Shown here piece after piece: positions 8,724 through 18,739 of a stretch of 64,000 bases of DNA. The position numbers and the translations under genes are program-made. The stretch comes from Gammaproteobacteria bacterium (lineage in GTDB: Bacteria; Pseudomonadota; Gammaproteobacteria; SZUA-229). The stretch spans positions 1-64,000 of the forward strand of contig JAGXGK010000002.1 in the NCBI GenBank assembly GCA_024636785.1. Reading direction: 5' to 3'. Position 1 is the first letter of the stretch, and each line of letters starts with the position of its first letter. The notes beneath the pieces were generated by a model. The model did no database searches. It was given only the letters and a program-made list of their open reading frames with translations, and was not told the origin of the DNA.

Positions 8724-9458
8724 TCATGCTTTCATCGCTTTGCCGTAGTGGCTATATAACTCGACTTCATAATCGTGACTGATCAGTTCAGAGGGATCGT
8801 AAGCCGGCGCGGAGTTTATAGTTTCACGATCAAGCTCAACCACAATTTCACTCATTGCCCAGTCGATACTTTTTACCCAGGCAACTGCGACCAGTACTTT
8901 CTTGCCCGGTATCCATTTATGCGTATCAATGACGAGGTAATTGATCTGCCAGGTGTGATCATCAACGATAAAATCATCGACATTACCCAGCTCGCCATCA
9001 CTTGCATGAATAGCATAACCGCGCACCTCCTTGCTATAACGCAGATGCGGATCTTCGGGTTCATCAGGTTTTTCAGGCGACATCGGCGGCGGCGCCACCG
9101 GGCCGGCAAGTGGCGGTTCCAGCCACCAGTAAGACTCCCAGCCATAATGCTGGTAATACTCCATCTCATAATGACGCGACACCGTTTTTTTAGAATCCAT
9201 CTCCGGACTTTGCTCGACCTGTTTACGCGTAAGATCGAGCAGGATTTGTTTATTCTCTCCGTCCACCTTATTAATGTGCACAGGCGAAACCAACACCTCG
9301 CGCCCAATCAGCCAGTTACCGGTGTGCACGACAAGGTAACGCACCACCCAGCTTTTATCGTCGAAATAGACCTCTTTGAACTGGCCGATTTCACCGTCAC
9401 GCGCCTGTAGCGCAAAGTGATTTAAATCCTTGAGTTTACGTAACTGTCGCATCGCCAA
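8724..9458 (-). CDS. PRC-barrel domain protein, two domains
   Basis: A 244-residue soluble protein with two PRC-barrel repeats. The first (about residues 8-80) contains REGEIGQFKEVYFDD-like sequence (ARDGEIGQFKEVYFDDKSW) and YLVVHTG; the second (about 125-205) contains ASDGELGNVDDFIVDD and NYLVIDTHKW. Between them is a Pro-rich linker. PRC barrels occur in the photosynthetic reaction-centre H subunit, in RimM, and in many stand-alone bacterial proteins of unknown role, often near stress genes. It lies about 95 bp upstream of the broken coiled-coil gene on the same strand and faces mutS head to head. Confidence 0.9.
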   Translation of the reverse strand: MAMRQLRKLKDLNHFALQARDGEIGQFKEVYFDDKSWVVRYLVVHTGNWLIGREVLVSPVHINKVDGENKQILLDLTRKQVEQSPEMDSKKTVSRHYEMEYYQHYGWESYWWLEPPLAGPVAPPPMSPEKPDEPEDPHLRYSKEVRGYAIHASDGELGNVDDFIVDDHTWQINYLVIDTHKWIPGKKVLVAVAWVKSIDWAMSEIVVELDRETINSAPAYDPSELISHDYEVELYSHYGKAMKA

Positions 9459-9773
9459 TCCCCGTTAATAAAAAATATTCCAGACATTAATGATCACATT
9501 TATAAGCTTAAATTCAAACGTAAGAGAAGTGAGGTAATAGGACGTGTCGATTATTATCTTGTCGACATATCCATGAACCTGCCGGTGGCGTTGGGCGGAT
9601 GGATAACTGCATGGGCACGGGACTGTGGCTTTCCGCCGTGAAATATAAGGCCCGATCTACCCTGTTTACACCATACATCCCTGTATTTTGCCCTGTGAGC
9701 CGGTTGTAAAATGCGGTTCAATTTTGTTCCAACAAAATTAGTCCGCTCTGGAAACTTCTAGTAGAATCGCTGC
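9459..9773. other. Divergent intergenic region between the PRC-barrel gene and mutS
   Basis: This 315-bp spacer has no convincing gene. It must hold promoters in both directions. The only clear structure is the 20-bp palindrome at 9720-9739. A short TGTCGA repeat pair near 9545-9567 is also visible, but I assign no role to it. Confidence 0.6.
9720..9739. promoter_or_regulatory. 20-bp palindrome upstream of mutS, possible operator
   Basis: AATTTTGTTCCAACAAAATT has 9-bp arms around a CC centre. It ends 34 bp before the mutS ATG at 9774. A possible -10 box TAGAAT (9762-9767) follows, so the palindrome would overlap the upstream edge of the promoter. It has no T-run of the terminator type on either side beyond the arms. 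Which protein, if any, binds is unknown. Confidence 0.45.
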
Positions 9774-12389
9774 ATGAAATCCACCCCTGCTCCTGATAAT
9801 AATATGGCTGAAAACGCGACCCGCCCTGTAGAAAAACCGGTAACCCATACGCCGATGATGCAGCAGTATCTGCGCCTTAAGGCGGATCATCCCGACACGC
9901 TGATGTTTTACCGGATGGGCGATTTTTACGAGATGTTCTTCGACGATGCCCGCAAGGCGGCGAAGTTGCTGGATATTACGCTGACCGCGCGCGGCCATTC
10001 CGGCGGTGCGCCGATTCCGATGTGCGGCATTCCCTATCACGCGGCGGATAATTATCTGGCGCGACTGATCAATCAGGGTGAATCGGTGGCGATTTGCGAG
10101 CAGACCAGCGATCCGGCGACCAGCAAGGGGCCGGTGGAGCGCGAGGTGTTGCGCATCGTCACGCCGGGCACGGTAACTGAGGAGTCGCTGCTGAATGAGC
10201 GCAGGGATAATCTGCTGGTGGCGGTGCATCATTTTAATAACCGCTATGGCGTGGCGGCGCTGGACGTCAGCGCCGGGCGTTTTCATGTGCTGGAGCTGTA
10301 TTCGCTGGAGCATCTTTATGCCGAGCTGGAGCGGCTGAACCCGGCAGAGTTGCTGTTCTCCGAGGATGCGCAGTATCTCAATAACCTGAACCAGCAGCTC
10401 AACCGCAAGATTGCCAGCCGGGCGCAACCGCCCTGGTGGTTCGACGCCGATTCGGCGCAACGTGTACTCAACGAGCAGTTCGGCACCCGCGATCTGAGCG
10501 GTTTTGGCTGTGACGGGCTGGATGCGGCCGTGATGGCGGCGGGCTGCCTGATGCAGTATGTGCGCAATACCCAGCGCGCGGCGCTGCCGCATATTACCGG
10601 CCTGCACGTGGAGAGCACCGACAATTCGGTGATTCTGGACGCGGCCAGCCGACGCAATCTGGAGATTGAATTTAACCTCTCCGGCGGCACCGATAACACG
10701 TTGTCGTCGGTGATCGACCGCACCACCACGGCCATGGGCAGCCGCTGTTTGCGCCGCTGGCTGCACAACCCGCTGCGCGATACCGAAATACTCAAACAGC
10801 GTCACCAGTCGCTCGGCGAGCTGATGCAATCGGGGCTGTTCAGCGATTTGCAGCAACAGCTGCACGCCATCGGTGATGTAGAGCGTATTATGAGCCGGGT
10901 GGCGCTGGGTTCGGCGCGCCCGCGCGACCTCGACACGCTGCGGCTGTCGCTGCAAACCCTGCCCGAGTTGCAGCGCACGCTCGGCGAGTGTCACGCGCCG
11001 CTGCTGCAACGGCTGGCCACCGAGATCAGCGAACACCCTGAGGTGGTGGCGCTGCTGTCGGCGGCGATCATCGAAAACCCGCCGGTACTGATTCGCGATG
11101 GCGGGGTTATCGCCGAAGGTTTTAATGCCGAGCTCGATGAGCTGCGTTCGCTCAGTAAAAACGCCGATGATTTTCTGGCCCGACTCGAAATCCGCGAACG
11201 CGAAAACACCGGCATCAAAACCCTCAAGGTCGGTTACAACCGGGTGCACGGTTTCTTCATCGAAATCAGCCGGCTGCATTCCAATGAGGTGCCCGACACC
11301 TACACCCGCCGGCAGACGCTGAAAACCACCGAGCGCTTTATCACCGCCGAGCTGAAAGAGTACGAAGACAAGGTGCTGAGCGCACGCGAGCGTTCGCTCT
11401 CGCTGGAAAAATCCATTTATGAAACGGTACTCGCCTCGCTACAGGCGCAGCTCGAACCGTTGCAGCTATGCGCCCGCTCGCTGGCGCAAATCGATACCCT
11501 GGCCTGTCTCGCCGAACGCGCCGAAACGCTGGATTACTGCTGCCCGGAACTGATGGAATCGCCGGGCATTCATATTCAGGGCGGGCGCCACGCGGTGGTC
11601 GAGCGCGTGCTCGATTCAAGCTTCATCGCCAACGATACCCGGCTCAGCGACAGCAAGCGCATGAACATCATCACCGGCCCCAATATGGGCGGTAAATCGA
11701 CCTACATGCGCCAGACCGCGCTGATTGTGCTGCTGGCCTGCATCGGCAGTTATGTGCCGGCGAAGAAGGCGATGATCGGCCCGATTGATCGCATTTTCAC
11801 CCGCATCGGCGCGTCCGATGATCTGGCTAGCGGGCGCTCGACCTTCATGGTGGAGATGACCGAAGCGGCCAATATTCTTAACAACGCCACCGCCAGCAGT
11901 CTGGTGCTGATGGATGAAATTGGCCGCGGCACCAGCACCTTTGACGGCCTCTCGCTGGCCTGGGCGTGCGCGCATCATCTGGCCAGCAGGAACAGATCCT
12001 ACACACTGTTCGCAACGCATTATTTTGAACTCACCGCCCTGCCCGACGAACTCGCAGGTATCGCCAATGTGCATATCGATGCGGTCGAGCACGGTGAGAA
12101 AATTGTGTTTCTGCACAGCGTGAAACCCGGCCCTGCAAACCAGAGTTACGGTTTACAGGTGGCGCAACTGGCCGGGGTACCTGCCGAAGTGATCAGCCAG
12201 GCGCGCAAGAAGCTGGTGGAGCTGGAACAGAACAGCATCGAAGCGCGCGCCGACAGCGGCCAGTTTGAAATGTTCAGCAGCCGCCCGCACCCGGTGATTG
12301 AACGCTTGCAGGATATGGATGTGGACAGGCTCAGCCCGCGCGAGGCGCTGGACCTGCTCTACCAGCTTAAAAAAGATTCGAAAAAATAA
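9774..12389 (+). CDS. mutS: DNA mismatch repair protein MutS
   Basis: An 871-residue protein (E. coli 853). It recognises mismatches and, with MutL, starts excision of the new strand. The N-terminal mismatch-contact motif GDFYEMF is near residue 50. The C-terminal ATPase has Walker [14 protein letters not shown], Walker [17 protein letters not shown] and the ATHYFELT switch, and the last residues hold the [12 protein letters not shown] segment used in tetramer formation. The start at 9774 gives an N-terminal extension compared with E. coli; ATG 9804 is an alternative and no strong ribosome site marks either. It begins a plus-strand run with nadK and recN. Confidence 0.97.
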   Translation: MKSTPAPDNNMAENATRPVEKPVTHTPMMQQYLRLKADHPDTLMFYRMGDFYEMFFDDARKAAKLLDITLTARGHSGGAPIPMCGIPYHAADNYLARLINQGESVAICEQTSDPATSKGPVEREVLRIVTPGTVTEESLLNERRDNLLVAVHHFNNRYGVAALDVSAGRFHVLELYSLEHLYAELERLNPAELLFSEDAQYLNNLNQQLNRKIASRAQPPWWFDADSAQRVLNEQFGTRDLSGFGCDGLDAAVMAAGCLMQYVRNTQRAALPHITGLHVESTDNSVILDAASRRNLEIEFNLSGGTDNTLSSVIDRTTTAMGSRCLRRWLHNPLRDTEILKQRHQSLGELMQSGLFSDLQQQLHAIGDVERIMSRVALGSARPRDLDTLRLSLQTLPELQRTLGECHAPLLQRLATEISEHPEVVALLSAAIIENPPVLIRDGGVIAEGFNAELDELRSLSKNADDFLARLEIRERENTGIKTLKVGYNRVHGFFIEISRLHSNEVPDTYTRRQTLKTTERFITAELKEYEDKVLSARERSLSLEKSIYETVLASLQAQLEPLQLCARSLAQIDTLACLAERAETLDYCCPELMESPGIHIQGGRHAVVERVLDSSFIANDTRLSDSKRMNIITGPNMGGKSTYMRQTALIVLLACIGSYVPAKKAMIGPIDRIFTRIGASDDLASGRSTFMVEMTEAANILNNATASSLVLMDEIGRGTSTFDGLSLAWACAHHLASRNRSYTLFATHYFELTALPDELAGIANVHIDAVEHGEKIVFLHSVKPGPANQSYGLQVAQLAGVPAEVISQARKKLVELEQNSIEARADSGQFEMFSSRPHPVIERLQDMDVDRLSPREALDLLYQLKKDSKK

Positions 12390-12447
12390 AAATGGCGCAA
12401 GCGTTTTTGCATGCTAATGTAAACGCATTGCTCCGCGGAAAAAAATT

Positions 12448-13320
12448 ATGCAGTTCAACACAATAGGCATTATCACCAAGACTCACACCGAGCTGGTCAG
12501 CGATACGCTGACGCACCTGCTGGATTATTTAAGCTCGAAAAAATGTGAAGTTTTACTGGATGAAAGCGTCGAGGATATCGAACACCGCCACAATTACCGC
12601 GTCGTCTCTCGCAAAGAACTGGGCGCACGTTGCGACCTGGCCATTACCGTCGGCGGTGATGGTACGATTCTGAATGCTGCCCGTTCACTCGCCGATAAAA
12701 ACGTGCCCTTAGTGGGCATCAACATTGGCCGCCTCGGTTTTCTCGCCGATGTTTCCCCCGATGAAATCGATACTGAACTCGACGCCATTTTATCGGGGCA
12801 ACACATCAAGGAGAAACGCTTTCTGCTCGAAGCCAGGGTGATGCGAAACAACAACGTTATATTTTCCGCCGATGCGCTCAACGATGTCGTGGTGCATGTG
12901 CGCGATGTGGTGCGGATGATTGAATTCGAAACCCATATCAACAATCAATTTGTCAGCCACCAGCGTGCCGATGGTTTAATCGTTTCCACACCCACTGGCT
13001 CAACCGCTTATGCCCTCTCCAGCGGTGGCCCGATTTTGCAGTCAAATCTCGACGCCATTACGCTGGTGCCGATCTGCCCGCACACCCTGAGCAGTCGCCC
13101 GCTGGTTATTGATTCCAGCTCGGAAGTGGATATATTGATCAGCGAAACCAAACAGGCCAACGCGCAAGTGACCTGTGACGGCCAGACCTCGTTTAATGTT
13201 GATATCGGCGATCACATCATCATTAATCGCAAGCCACACATGATCACACTACTGCATCCGCAGGGGCACAGTAATTTTGATATTCTGCGCCTGAAACTTC
13301 ACTGGAACGAACGAACTTAA
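12448..13320 (+). CDS. nadK: NAD kinase
   Basis: A 290-residue enzyme that phosphorylates NAD to NADP using ATP. Diagnostic motifs are VGGDGTILNAAR (the GGDG catalytic motif), NIGRLGFLAD, and STPTGSTAYALSSGGP. Length and order match gammaproteobacterial NadK. It lies 58 bp after mutS and 10 bp before recN; the nadK-recN neighbourhood is conserved in many gammaproteobacteria, so the two are probably co-transcribed. Confidence 0.97.
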   Translation: MQFNTIGIITKTHTELVSDTLTHLLDYLSSKKCEVLLDESVEDIEHRHNYRVVSRKELGARCDLAITVGGDGTILNAARSLADKNVPLVGINIGRLGFLADVSPDEIDTELDAILSGQHIKEKRFLLEARVMRNNNVIFSADALNDVVVHVRDVVRMIEFETHINNQFVSHQRADGLIVSTPTGSTAYALSSGGPILQSNLDAITLVPICPHTLSSRPLVIDSSSEVDILISETKQANAQVTCDGQTSFNVDIGDHIIINRKPHMITLLHPQGHSNFDILRLKLHWNERT

Positions 13321-13330
13321 CGCTACTGAT

Positions 13331-15004
13331 ATGCTTTTACACCTAACGATTCGCAACTTCGCCATCATCGATGCGCTGGAACTTGATTTCGAAACCGGCC
13401 TGACTGCACTCACCGGTGAGACCGGTGCGGGCAAATCAATTCTGTTAGGCGCACTTGGTATGGTGCTGGGTGATCGCGCCGATAACGACAGCATTAAACA
13501 GGATGCCGACCACGCTGAGATCGTCGCCGAATTCGACATTCAGAATAATGAAGCGGTCCGCTCCTGGCTGGTCGAGCAGGCATTAAATGCCGATGATGAA
13601 TGTCTGTTACGCCGTCGCGTTTCCAAAGATGGACGTTCCCGCGCCTACATCAATGGCACACCGGTTAATCTGCAACTGATTCGTGAACTGGGTGAGATGC
13701 TGATTGACATTCACGGCCAGCATGAACACCAGTCTTTGATGAAGCCGGTGGCACAGCGCCGCTTACTCGATGACTATGCCAACCATTCAAATTTAATCGA
13801 AGCGGTCAGCAATGCCTACGTGCAACTTAAACTGGTGCATGAGCAGTTGCAGCATCTTGAGCAGGCCGGCAGCGACAGAAATAATCGTCTCGATCTGTTA
13901 CGTTTTCTCACGCAGGAACTCGACGCGCTGGCGCTGGAAAACAATGAATACGAAAAGCTCAACGAACAGCACTCCCGCCTCGCCCATGCCGAAAAATTAA
14001 CCACGACCGTACAGCAGTCACTGGAAGAACTTTATGGCAATGATGATTCCAATATTCAGTCGAATGTTGCCCGCGTCATCGCCTCGCTTCAGGACATTGC
14101 TGAAGTCGATGGCAGGCTGAATCCGGTCGTTGATATGCTACAGGATGCATTGGTGCAGATTGATGAAAGTGTTTCACAGTTACGCGCTTACGGCGATGAC
14201 ATCGAACTCAACCCGGCGGAACTTGAGGTGATTGAACAGCGACTCCAGGTGATTCTGGATCTTGCGCGCAAGCATCGCGTCGAGCCGGGTGCACTCGGTG
14301 AAATGCATCAACAGCTGGTCAATGAATTGAGTGAGCTTGATCATGCCGATGAAAGACTGGAAGAGCTGCGCAATGAATATAAAACATTGGAGCAGACTTA
14401 CCGCAACGCGGCTCAGTCACTGAGCAATAGCCGCAGTAAAGCCGCAAAAAAACTGGACAAGGCCATTACCAAAGCCATGCAGACGCTGGGCATGAGTGGC
14501 GGCAAGTTCATCATTGAAATAACCCGGAGCGATAACGAAAAACGCAGCGCGCATGGCATTGATCGAATCGACTTTACCGTGACCGCGAATACGGGACAGC
14601 CCTGCAAAACATTATCCCGGGTTGCCTCCGGTGGTGAGCTGGCGCGAATCAGTCTCGCTATTCAGATGATTACCGCCGCACAGACTCGCATCCCGACGTT
14701 GATTTTCGATGAAGTGGACAGTGGCGTGGGAGGACGAATTGCGGAAATTGTGGGCCAGCACTTACGTATTCTGGGTAACAGCAGTCAGGTGGTGTGCATC
14801 ACTCATCTGCCACAGGTGGCGTCTCAGGCGCATCAGCACCTGCGCGTTCACAAGCAGAGCGATAAAAAGCAGACCCGCACCGGCGTAGACACACTCAGCC
14901 GACAACAGCGTATCGAAGAGATTGCGCGCATGCTGAGTGGCATTGATATCACTCAGCAATCACTGGCACATGCAGAAGAGATGATCACCCGCGCGGAAGG
15001 GTAA
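13331..15004 (+). CDS. recN: DNA repair protein RecN
   Basis: A 557-residue SMC-like ATPase for double-strand-break repair. The N-terminal GETGAGKSILLGAL (Walker A) and the C-terminal PTLIFDEVDSGVGGRIAEIVG region (Walker B with the signature just before it) are present, with a long central coiled coil between about residues 160 and 380. Length is normal. In E. coli recN is strongly induced by LexA release; I see no clear LexA box in the 10-bp gap after nadK, so here it may depend on an upstream promoter. Confidence 0.96.
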   Translation: MLLHLTIRNFAIIDALELDFETGLTALTGETGAGKSILLGALGMVLGDRADNDSIKQDADHAEIVAEFDIQNNEAVRSWLVEQALNADDECLLRRRVSKDGRSRAYINGTPVNLQLIRELGEMLIDIHGQHEHQSLMKPVAQRRLLDDYANHSNLIEAVSNAYVQLKLVHEQLQHLEQAGSDRNNRLDLLRFLTQELDALALENNEYEKLNEQHSRLAHAEKLTTTVQQSLEELYGNDDSNIQSNVARVIASLQDIAEVDGRLNPVVDMLQDALVQIDESVSQLRAYGDDIELNPAELEVIEQRLQVILDLARKHRVEPGALGEMHQQLVNELSELDHADERLEELRNEYKTLEQTYRNAAQSLSNSRSKAAKKLDKAITKAMQTLGMSGGKFIIEITRSDNEKRSAHGIDRIDFTVTANTGQPCKTLSRVASGGELARISLAIQMITAAQTRIPTLIFDEVDSGVGGRIAEIVGQHLRILGNSSQVVCITHLPQVASQAHQHLRVHKQSDKKQTRTGVDTLSRQQRIEEIARMLSGIDITQQSLAHAEEMITRAEG

Positions 15005-15064
15005 GCTGCCGCAGTCAACAATTACTGACTGCAACCTTAAGCAAGACCGCATCCGAACAGTCAC

Positions 15065-15094
15065 AAAAAAAGGAATCCCCAGGGAGACTCCTTT
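15065..15094 (-). terminator. Rho-independent terminator of the cold-shock gene
   Basis: On the minus strand AAAGGA and TCCTTTTTTT form a stem around a TCCC/GGGGA inner pairing, ending in seven T residues. It begins two bases after the csp stop codon. The A-run on the other strand may let it also stop recN transcription. Confidence 0.8.
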
Positions 15095-15096
15095 AA

Positions 15097-15306
15097 TTAG
15101 ATGGGTGTGACGTCCTCAGCCTGAAATCCTTTGTCACCTTTAGTGACAGTGAATTCGACTTTTTGTCCATCTTCAAGAGAGCGGTAACCTTCTCCGCGAA
15201 TCTGATTGAAGTGTACAAAAACATCTTCACCATCCTGTCTTTCAATAAATCCAAATCCTTTGGAATTGTTAAACCATTTAACCGTACCCGTTTCACGTTC
15301 TGACAT
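15097..15306 (-). CDS. Cold-shock protein, CspA family
   Basis: A 69-residue single cold-shock domain. RNA-binding motifs KGFGFIE (RNP1) and VFVHF (RNP2) are intact, and the opening [12 protein letters not shown] is typical. CspA-type proteins bind single-stranded nucleic acid and melt RNA structure; which paralogue this is (cold-induced or constitutive) cannot be told. The gene is monocistronic, bounded by the terminator just after its stop and by the fabH-side terminator upstream. Confidence 0.96.
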   Translation of the reverse strand: MSERETGTVKWFNNSKGFGFIERQDGEDVFVHFNQIRGEGYRSLEDGQKVEFTVTKGDKGFQAEDVTPI

Positions 15307-15444
15307 TACAGCTCAGCCTTTTCTTATTTACACGAGTCGCCATTCTATATCAGCATTTATCAAGAACACAATGATATATTTAATACAAAATCAAATAAGA
15401 ATATTAGTAAATAGTAAGACTGTATTGAGAAATATCACGCACAA

Positions 15445-15477
15445 AAAAAGCGCGTTAAATTAATAAGCGCGCTTTTT
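15445..15477 (-). terminator. Terminator downstream of fabH
   Basis: AAAAAGCGCG (15445-15454) pairs with CGCGCTTTTT (15468-15477) around a 13-nt loop, and on the minus strand the stem is followed by seven T residues. It lies past the fabH stop and before the csp promoter, so it separates the two units. It could work in both directions. Confidence 0.75.
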
Positions 15478-15515
15478 CAAACTAGATTTGATCTGAAAGT
15501 TTTAAAGATAAAGCA

Positions 15516-15675
15516 TTCACCGCAGAGGTCGCAGAGAACACAGAGGAAAACCTTGTTTTTATAAAAACATATTCAGTATTTATATTGTGCAAAAATAAAC
15601 ACTAAAAATAACAATAGAGTCACACATAAACCAATTATTGGTTTCCTCTGCGTTCTCCGCGACCTCTGCGGTGAA
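15516..15675. repeat. CACCGCAGAG inverted-repeat element, copy 1
   Basis: The left arm TTCACCGCAGAGGTCGCAGA (then GAACACAGAGGAAAACC) and the right arm, its near-exact complement ending TCTGCGGTGAA, enclose about 75 bp of AT-rich sequence. The same arms occur at 41061-41288 and 60469-60603 and as remnants near 20041 and 53631. This copy sits just after fabH. Confidence 0.8.
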
Positions 15676-15698
15676 AACGCTTTTGCCCTATAAACAGG

Positions 15699-16667
15699 TT
15701 AGTAACGAATTAGTGCAGAACCCCAGGTAAACCCACCGCCGAAAGCTTCCAGCAGTAAAGTCTCGCCGCGTTTTATGCGGCCATCACGCACTGCGGTATC
15801 CAGCGCCAGCGGCACTGATGCGGCTGAGGTATTGCCGTGTTTGTTCACTGTCATGACTACGCGATCGGTAGACATTTTGAGCTTTTTGGCGGTGGCATTA
15901 ATGATGCGATTATTGGCCTGATGCGGTACTAACCAGTCGATGTCTGATTTATCCATGTTGTTGTGCGCCAGAGTTTCATCGACAATGCGTCCTAGCGTAT
16001 TGACCGCCATTTTGAACACTTCATTGCCGCGCATGGTGATGCCGCCCACGCCGTCCAGCAGTTGCCGTGCGCCGTTGGAAACGCCGTATGGCACGCTTAA
16101 TAAGCTTTCATACTGCCCATCGGCATGCAGATGGGTCGAAATGATGCCCGGCTCTTCACCGGCTTCCAGCACCACCGCACCGGCGCCGTCACCAAAGAGC
16201 ACGCAGGTACCTCGGTCGGTCCAGTCGACAATGCGCGAAAGTGTTTCCGCGCCGACGACGAGAGCGCATTTATGGGTGCCGGCCTTGAAGAAGGCGTCGG
16301 CGATGCCCAGGGCATAAATAAAACCGGTACACACCGCCTGCACGTCGAAGGCGGCACAGCCGTGAATATCCAGACGCTGCTGCAACAGGCACGCGGTGCT
16401 GGGGAAAACCCGATCCGGCGTAGTGGTGGCGACAATAATCAGATCGATATCATCCCTGGTCTTACCGGCCGCTTCCATGGCATTGATCGCAGCCTGTTCA
16501 GCCAGATCGACGGTAAATTCGTCATCTGCCGCGATGTGACGTTCTTCTATGCCGGTACGCTCACGAATCCATTCATCGGTGGTGTCGACGAATTTTTCTA
16601 TGTCTTTATTGGTGAGAATTTTTTTTGGTAAAAAGCTACCTGTACCTGCAATTCTTGCGTAACTCAA
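15699..16667 (-). CDS. fabH: 3-oxoacyl-[acyl-carrier-protein] synthase III
   Basis: A 322-residue condensing enzyme that starts fatty-acid synthesis by joining acetyl-CoA to malonyl-ACP. The catalytic triad is visible: Cys in [10 protein letters not shown], His in [10 protein letters not shown], and Asn in [10 protein letters not shown]. The tail [16 protein letters not shown] is typical. Its start overlaps the plsX stop by 4 bp, and it is the last gene of the yceD-rpmF-plsX-fabH operon; fabD, fabG and acpP, which often follow, are absent here and a terminator is found instead. Confidence 0.97.
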   Translation of the reverse strand: MSYARIAGTGSFLPKKILTNKDIEKFVDTTDEWIRERTGIEERHIAADDEFTVDLAEQAAINAMEAAGKTRDDIDLIIVATTTPDRVFPSTACLLQQRLDIHGCAAFDVQAVCTGFIYALGIADAFFKAGTHKCALVVGAETLSRIVDWTDRGTCVLFGDGAGAVVLEAGEEPGIISTHLHADGQYESLLSVPYGVSNGARQLLDGVGGITMRGNEVFKMAVNTLGRIVDETLAHNNMDKSDIDWLVPHQANNRIINATAKKLKMSTDRVVMTVNKHGNTSAASVPLALDTAVRDGRIKRGETLLLEAFGGGFTWGSALIRY

Positions 16668-17701
16668 AGTGATTTCTCCAGCAAAGATTCCATTCTCGCG
16701 CGTATATGTTGGGGGACTGTTTTTTCTACTTCCAGCACGGCAATTTTAATCGCATTGGCAAAACCAAAGACATCGGCACCGCCGTGGCTCTTGATTACGA
16801 TGCTGCTCAAACCCAGCATGCTGGCGCCATTGTAGGCGCGCGGATCAATACGGCTGCGAAAAGCTTTGAGTACCGGCATGGCGATCATCGCGGCCAGTTT
16901 GCTGTAAATATTGCGGGTGAATTCCTGTTTCATAAAGTGGCTGATCATCTTGGCCACGCCTTCAGAGGTCTTCAGCGAAACATTGCCGACGAAACCGTCA
17001 CAGACAATGACATCGACATTGCCGTTGTAAATATCATCGCCTTCAACGAACCCGATGTAGTTGATCGGCGCATCAGCCAACAGCGCATCGGCCTCTTTCA
17101 CCAGGGCATTGCCCTTCATCGCTTCAGAACCGATATTCAGCAGACCTACGCGTGGCCGATCGACATTATCGACCGCCTCGGCCAGCACCGAACCCATGAT
17201 GGCAAACTGATACAGATTTTCACCACTGCAATCGACATTCGCACCCAGATCGAGCATGTGAGTATGACCGGTCATTGAGGGGATAGTTGTGCTGATGGCG
17301 GGTCGATCGATGCCCGGCAGGGTTTTGAGCACAAACTTGGCGGTGCCCATCAGCGCACCGGTGTTGCCGGCACTGACTACCGCCTGAGCGCGCCCTTCAT
17401 GAACCATATTAATGGCCACGCGCATGGAAGAGTCTTTTTTCTTGCGAATCGCCAGCGCCGGTTCATCGTGCATCTCGACGATCTGAGAGGCATGCTGAAT
17501 CTCAATGCGCCCGGCATAAGCACCGGCCAGGTCGATATTCAGCTGACCGGCCATTGCGCTTAAAACCGCCTCATCACCGACCAGAATGATGCCGACATTA
17601 TCCTGTTTTTCGAGCACGCGAACAGCCGCAGGCAGGATGACTTCGGGACCGAAGTCGCCACCCATGGCATCAATCGCAATTATTACCTGATCTGGCATCA
17701 A
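16664..17701 (-). CDS. plsX: Phosphate acyltransferase PlsX
   Basis: A 345-residue peripheral membrane enzyme that turns acyl-ACP into acyl-phosphate, the donor for the first phospholipid acylation by PlsY. The start [18 protein letters not shown] and the later SAGNTGALM and [16 protein letters not shown] segments identify it. It overlaps fabH by 4 bp and follows rpmF by about 50 bp, the standard arrangement that couples lipid synthesis to translation genes. Confidence 0.97.
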   Translation of the reverse strand: MMPDQVIIAIDAMGGDFGPEVILPAAVRVLEKQDNVGIILVGDEAVLSAMAGQLNIDLAGAYAGRIEIQHASQIVEMHDEPALAIRKKKDSSMRVAINMVHEGRAQAVVSAGNTGALMGTAKFVLKTLPGIDRPAISTTIPSMTGHTHMLDLGANVDCSGENLYQFAIMGSVLAEAVDNVDRPRVGLLNIGSEAMKGNALVKEADALLADAPINYIGFVEGDDIYNGNVDVIVCDGFVGNVSLKTSEGVAKMISHFMKQEFTRNIYSKLAAMIAMPVLKAFRSRIDPRAYNGASMLGLSSIVIKSHGGADVFGFANAIKIAVLEVEKTVPQHIRARMESLLEKSL

Positions 17702-17754
17702 CGAAAGCTATGTCGCTCAACCGCCGTCAGCGACTGAAAGCGACCAGACTTAAT

Positions 17755-17943
17755 CTAGTCTTCTAAAGCGCTACCCGTATCGACTACCTTACGGCCTTTG
17801 TAGAAGCCGTCAGCGGTCACGTGGTGACGCAAATGGGTTTCCCCTGAAGTTGGATCCACAGACAAGGTCTTACCCGTCAGTGAATCGTGTGAACGGCGCA
17901 TACCGCGTTTTGAACGTGTCTTTCTGCTTTTTTGAACGGCCAC
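17755..17943 (-). CDS. rpmF: 50S ribosomal protein L32
   Basis: A 62-residue ribosomal protein read from GTG at 17941-17943; AGGAG lies seven bases upstream, which decides this start over the longer open frame to 17988. The sequence [20 protein letters not shown] is the standard L32 opening ([16 protein letters not shown]). No zinc-binding cysteines are present, as in most gammaproteobacterial L32. The C-terminus runs a few residues past E. coli L32 ([10 protein letters not shown]). It lies between yceD and plsX. Confidence 0.95.
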   Translation of the reverse strand: MAVQKSRKTRSKRGMRRSHDSLTGKTLSVDPTSGETHLRHHVTADGFYKGRKVVDTGSALED

Positions 17944-18035
17944 GGAATATCTCCTGTTAAAAACCTGTAAAACTGTTATAAAATTCAATCACTACCGAGA
18001 AATTACCATGTAATTCAACGCGTTAGAAAATTGAG

Positions 18036-18542
18036 CTAATCTCTTTTCAAAACTTTCAATACCGCGAATGGACTCGATTTTTCTTTCTCCACTCGCAGCT
18101 CTTCTGCCTGCTGCTGAAGAAACTCGGAACATTCTTCCTGATGCGTGACTGCAATCGGTATCGACAGCAACAACTCATCTTCAAGAACCTCAATCAACGA
18201 CTGCTCGTCGCCTTCCAGCAAATAGGGCTCGGCATCCGGCGGTAGCCTGTCTTCGTATTTTTCACTGGTCAGCAGGCCGAATTTAAATTCGCCGGATACC
18301 GGAAACTCCATCGGTTGCAGACAACGCTGGCAAACCAAATCCAGCGTGGCTTCAACGTGGCCCTGCATGCGCAGATAGCCGGTATTCGAGCTAAAATTCA
18401 ATTTGGCGAATAACTCGCCGGAATTGTCATGCAAAAACTCAGACAGCCGCTCCAGCCGATTCAGCGGCAAAGTCCCTTCCAGCGTCACATTTCGCTCGGC
18501 TTGCTTTAAAAAATTGGCGGTTTCCGGCAATGGCTTCGACAT
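18036..18542 (-). CDS. yceD: DUF177/YceD family protein
   Basis: A 168-residue protein with the family's paired cysteines in LDLVCQRCLQPMEF at about residues 70-75 and an acidic C-terminal half ending EKSSPFAVLKVLKRD. YceD is linked to 23S rRNA accumulation and is almost always encoded just before rpmF, as here. It is the first gene of the operon; its promoter must lie in the 200-bp divergent spacer shared with yceF. Confidence 0.93.
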   Translation of the reverse strand: MSKPLPETANFLKQAERNVTLEGTLPLNRLERLSEFLHDNSGELFAKLNFSSNTGYLRMQGHVEATLDLVCQRCLQPMEFPVSGEFKFGLLTSEKYEDRLPPDAEPYLLEGDEQSLIEVLEDELLLSIPIAVTHQEECSEFLQQQAEELRVEKEKSSPFAVLKVLKRD

Positions 18543-18739
18543 AATCGGCGCATTTTAAAGCAAAACCGCATTTCTGTATATATTCCATACAATTCAATAA
18601 GTTCTGAGCTGTGGGCCAACGAAACATTGGCATTACCTAAAATATCAAACACATAGCGCGCAATCTGGGGGGAATTCCGCCCATTTGATATGTGAATCGT
18701 ATAAAATCTCATGTTTTTACGCACTAAATTAAGAGAGAT

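Larger units (their letters stand above)
15307..15698. other. Spacer between fabH and the cold-shock gene
   Basis: This 392-bp stretch has no gene. It contains the csp promoter/leader region (AT-rich, about 15310-15440), the fabH terminator hairpin, and an inverted-repeat element of the CACCGCAGAG family. A long structured leader is usual for cold-shock genes but I cannot show one by eye. Confidence 0.65.

Noticed and set aside
9738-11279. 513-codon open frame antisense to mutS
   Set aside because: It mirrors a strongly conserved gene, is rich in Arg, His and Gln as expected of an antisense shadow, and has no recognisable domain.
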